A stretch of 64,000 bases of DNA from Sphingomonas baiyangensis (lineage in GTDB: Bacteria > Pseudomonadota > Alphaproteobacteria > Sphingomonadales > Sphingomonadaceae), in assembly GCF_005144715.1 (NCBI RefSeq), contig NZ_SWKR01000002.1:2222227-2286226 (forward strand). The letters are read 5' to 3'. The position numbers and the translations under genes are program-made. The number at the start of each line of letters is the position of its first letter. Position 1 is the first letter of the stretch. Below the pieces are notes generated by a model. It saw nothing but the letters and a program-made list of their open reading frames with translations, had not been told where the DNA came from and searched no databases. Positions 62,214 to 64,000 of the stretch are shown here, in pieces.

Positions 62214-62264
62214 CTTTCCATGCGGGAAAGCTGCCCGACAAAAATTGGGAAAAGGAACTTTCCT
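62214..62264 (+). promoter_or_regulatory. Possible switching leader of the cold-shock gene
   Basis: GGAAAG at 62225-62230 can pair with CTTTCC at 62214-62219 (5-base loop) or with the second CTTTCC at 62258-62263, next to the start codon. The second pairing would bury the AAGGA ribosome site (62252-62256). The two pairings exclude each other, like a temperature-dependent switch. The whole leader from 62083 has no gene. Confidence 0.4.
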
Positions 62265-62471
62265 ATGATTACCGGAACCGTAAAATTCTTCAATGTCGAC
62301 AAGGGTTATGGCTTCATCGCGCCCGAGGGCGGCGGTGGCGATGCCTTTGTCCACATCTCGGCAGTGGAACGCGCCGGCATGCGCACGCTCGATACCGATC
62401 AGCGCGTGTCGTACGAACTCGAGACCGACAATCGCGGCAAGACCTCGGCAGTGAACCTCCAGGCGGCGTGA
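62265..62471 (+). CDS. Cold-shock protein, CspA family
   Basis: 68 residues from the ATG at 62265, with AAGGA upstream. The RNA-binding motifs GTVKFFNVDKGYGFIAP and DAFVHISAVERAG are present, the RNP1 and RNP2 of the cold-shock OB fold. It acts as an RNA chaperone or antiterminator. An earlier in-frame ATG (62148) would add a 39-residue extension without family match. A long leader precedes it and a palindrome follows. Confidence 0.95.
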   Translation: MITGTVKFFNVDKGYGFIAPEGGGGDAFVHISAVERAGMRTLDTDQRVSYELETDNRGKTSAVNLQAA

Positions 62472-62477
62472 GCCGAT

Positions 62478-62499
62478 GGGCCGGGGCATGCCCCGGCCC
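62478..62499 (+). terminator. Perfect GC palindrome after cspA-type gene
   Basis: A 22-base perfect palindrome (11 + 11) begins 7 bases after the stop and is followed by GATTTCCC. It can form a strong hairpin and is likely the cold-shock gene terminator, though the T-run is weak. Confidence 0.65.
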
Positions 62500-62538
62500 G
62501 ATTTCCCAGTCTTACGGCCAGCCTGAATCGGAGACAGC

Positions 62539-62757
62539 ATGTCCAGAGCCATCAACATCAACGCCCCGCAGGCCCATGTCCTGGCTGCCTGCGCCAAGCG
62601 CAAGGTGCCGATCAGCACCATCGAGACGCTGGTTTCGGGCGGTACGCGTGTGGTGATGAACAACGCCGCAGATACCGCGACGATGATCGCAGCCTATGGC
62701 TCGAAAGTGATTTCCACGCCCGTCCGGCGCATGCCGACGCGCATGGGGCCGTTGTAA
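62539..62757 (+). CDS. Small conserved protein (72 aa) downstream of cspA
   Basis: 72 residues with a start MSRAININAPQAHVLAACAKRKVPISTIETL and a basic end. The INATxxxVLxxCAKxxVxIS layout is one I recall from similar short proteins near cold-shock genes in sphingomonads. There is no membrane segment. Function is unknown. A 43-residue Lys-rich gene begins 5 bases later. Confidence 0.65.
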   Translation: MSRAININAPQAHVLAACAKRKVPISTIETLVSGGTRVVMNNAADTATMIAAYGSKVISTPVRRMPTRMGPL

Positions 62758-62761
62758 GCGC

Positions 62762-62893
62762 GTGGCCAAGGGCCAGAAGAAGTCGAACCGCGAGGTGCGC
62801 AAGCCCAAGGCGGCCAAGGTCGCCAAGCCCAATGCCGCCTTGTCCTCGCTGAAAGGCAAGCCCGTCGAAATGGTCGGCGCCGCGAAGGACTGA
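62762..62893 (+). CDS. Lys-rich mini-protein (43 aa)
   Basis: A GTG at 62762 starts a 43-residue, very basic peptide: MAKGQKKSNREVRKPKAAKV, then a less basic end LKGKPVEMVGAAKD. It resembles short MAKGQKxSNRExKKPK proteins I know from alphaproteobacteria, which supports a real gene. It lies 5 bases after the 72-residue gene, so both are probably on one transcript. It may bind nucleic acid; that is inferred from charge only. Confidence 0.7.
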   Translation: MAKGQKKSNREVRKPKAAKVAKPNAALSSLKGKPVEMVGAAKD

Positions 62894-62908
62894 TCCGAGG
62901 CGAACTAC

Positions 62909-64000
62909 TTATCGGTCGTTCGCCGCGCGCGGCGGGCTGGGGCGATCGCTCGCCATGCGCTCGCCGTCGATCACGATGGGGCTGGCGACGCCGGGCAGGC
63001 CGCCGGGCGCGATGCGCAGGCCGCGCGCCACGATCTGCGGATCGGCGAACACCTGATCGAGCGCGTTGATCGGGCCGGCGGGAACGCCCACGGTTTCAAG
63101 CGCGCCGGCCAGCGCATCGCGCGACCAGCGGCGCGTCGCGTCCTCGATCGCGGCGACCAGCGGCTCGCGATGCGCCAGCCGCGAGGGATTGGTGGCGAAG
63201 GCGGGATCGTCGGCGAGCGCGAGGCCGAGCACTTCGCACAACCGGCGGAACTGGCCGTCATTGCCCACCGCGATCACCAGATCGCCATCCTCAGTGGGAA
63301 AAGCCTGATAGGGCGCCAGATTGGCGTGGCCATTGCCCATGCGCTGCGGCACGCGGCCGCTAGCCATCCAGTTGAGCGCCTGGTTGGCGAGCACCGCCAC
63401 CTGCGTGTCCATCAGCGCCATGTCGATATGCGCGCCCTCGCCGCTCGCGTCGCGCCGGCGCAGCGCCGCGAGGATGGCGACGGCGGCGTACACGCCGGTG
63501 AAGATGTCGGCATAGGCGATGCCGGCCTTTTGCGGCGGCCCGTCGGGCTCGCCGGTGAGCGACATGAACCCGCCCATCGCCTGGATGATGAAGTCGTAGC
63601 CCGCACGGTGGGCATAGGGGCCGGTCTGGCCGAAGCCGGTGATCGAGCAGGTGACGAGGCCCGGCCGGATCGCCGACAGGCTGGCATTGTCGAGGCCGTA
63701 TTTCGCGAGGCCGCCGACCTTGTAATTCTCGATCACCACATCGGCGTCGGCGACGAGCGCGCGCACCTCGGCCTGCCCCTCGGGCGTGGCGATGTCGATC
63801 GCGCGGCCCGTCTTGCCGCGGTTGCACGAATGATAATAGGCGGCATCGAGGCTGGCGCCGTCGGCATCGTGCAGGAAGGGCGGGCCCCAGTGGCGCGTGT
63901 CGTCGCCGGCGCCGGGGCGCTCGACCTTCACCACCTCGGCGCCCAGATCGGCGAGCAGCTGCCCGCACCACGGCCCCGCGAGGATGCGCGCGAGTTCGAC
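62909..64000 (-). CDS. CaiB/BaiF-type CoA-transferase, N-terminus cut by window edge
   Basis: The frame is open to the right edge, with 363 residues visible. It begins inside LARILAGPWCGQLLADLGAEVVKVERPGAGDDTRHWGPPF, the N-terminal signature of class III CoA-transferases, and holds the SCNRGK-like SFNRGKT equivalent (HSCNRGKTGRAIDIAT) and DVVIENYKVGGLAKYG. The Asp for the acyl-CoA intermediate is in HIDMALMDTQVA. It moves CoA between organic acids. Substrate unclear. It is convergent with the small-gene pair. Confidence 0.92.
   Translation of the reverse strand, partial: VELARILAGPWCGQLLADLGAEVVKVERPGAGDDTRHWGPPFLHDADGASLDAAYYHSCNRGKTGRAIDIATPEGQAEVRALVADADVVIENYKVGGLAKYGLDNASLSAIRPGLVTCSITGFGQTGPYAHRAGYDFIIQAMGGFMSLTGEPDGPPQKAGIAYADIFTGVYAAVAILAALRRRDASGEGAHIDMALMDTQVAVLANQALNWMASGRVPQRMGNGHANLAPYQAFPTEDGDLVIAVGNDGQFRRLCEVLGLALADDPAFATNPSRLAHREPLVAAIEDATRRWSRDALAGALETVGVPAGPINALDQVFADPQIVARGLRIAPGGLPGVASPIVIDGERMASDRPSPPRAANDR

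Noticed and set aside
1..64000. CRISPR arrays, insertion sequences, integrases and rRNA genes
   Set aside because: I looked for regular spacer-repeat patterns, transposase or integrase motifs and rRNA signatures and saw none in the window.

Overview
The window looks like a chromosomal segment of a high-GC alphaproteobacterium of the Sphingomonadaceae (Sphingomonas-like). Pointers are the very GC-rich, densely packed genes with many ATGA/TGATG overlaps, the sdhCDAB order, a class I PHA synthase with phasin and intracellular depolymerase, an exosortase-A-associated glycosyltransferase, type-3 prolyl-tRNA synthetase, a GAAC-N7-GAAC site of the alphaproteobacterial LexA type, a CACCCCAGC...GCTGGGGTG dispersed repeat, and a GTA-type holin/muramidase pair. 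This is inference from gene content; no 16S gene is present. Two genes are cut by the window ends: tamA at the left and a CaiB-type CoA-transferase at the right. No stretch longer than about 200 bases lacks a gene.

Layout. 0-8.9 kb: tamA, a self-cleaving S24 repressor divergent from two tiny coupled genes with an SOS-like box between them, an XrtA-type glycosyltransferase, an acyltransferase, a PfpI-family protein, topoisomerase IB and an MscS channel. 8.9-15.2 kb: putA, a MaoC dehydratase, a thiolase, a TonB-like protein and a flavin-type stress protein. 15.2-29.2 kb: PHA metabolism (phaZ, phasin, phaC) interleaved with an ABC exporter, RNase R, proS, a GST, bolA and a J-domain protein. 29.2-35.1 kb: alaC, thioesterases, tRNA-Pro(GGG), an L,D-transpeptidase, zapE and a GFA-family protein. 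35.1-39.6 kb: the succinate dehydrogenase operon, with a ClpP-like gene between sdhA and sdhB. 39.7-45.3 kb: two tandem soluble chemoreceptors sharing a nearly identical signalling domain, then glnD. 45.3-49.2 kb: a VOC protein, infC (apparently starting at ATA), a Uma2 nuclease-fold gene and thrS. 49.3-54.5 kb: ldcA divergent from a Mur ligase (murein recycling), an alpha/beta hydrolase, glyoxalases I and II, and two paralogous lipoproteins. 54.4-60.2 kb: an amidohydrolase, hslU, an exported DAAO-like oxidase with rearranged domain order, hslV, then a holin and a GH108 muramidase. 60.3-64 kb: an epoxide-hydrolase-like enzyme, a DUF72 protein, a cold-shock protein with a possible switching leader, two small genes and the CoA-transferase.

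How the parts connect. phaC makes the polymer, phasin coats the granule and phaZ remobilises it; the phaZ and phasin upstream regions share GTTGCAGCGCA, which suggests a common regulator (PhaR-like, encoded elsewhere). LdcA and the Mur ligase plausibly act in sequence on recycled murein peptides. GlxI and GlxII form a complete methylglyoxal detoxification pair. HslV and HslU form one protease but are split by a foreign-looking oxidase gene. The most interesting items are that apparently circularly permuted oxidase, the SOS-like S24/mini-HTH switch, the ATA start of infC, the ClpP-like insertion in the sdh operon, the orphan lysis pair and the homogenised tandem chemoreceptors.
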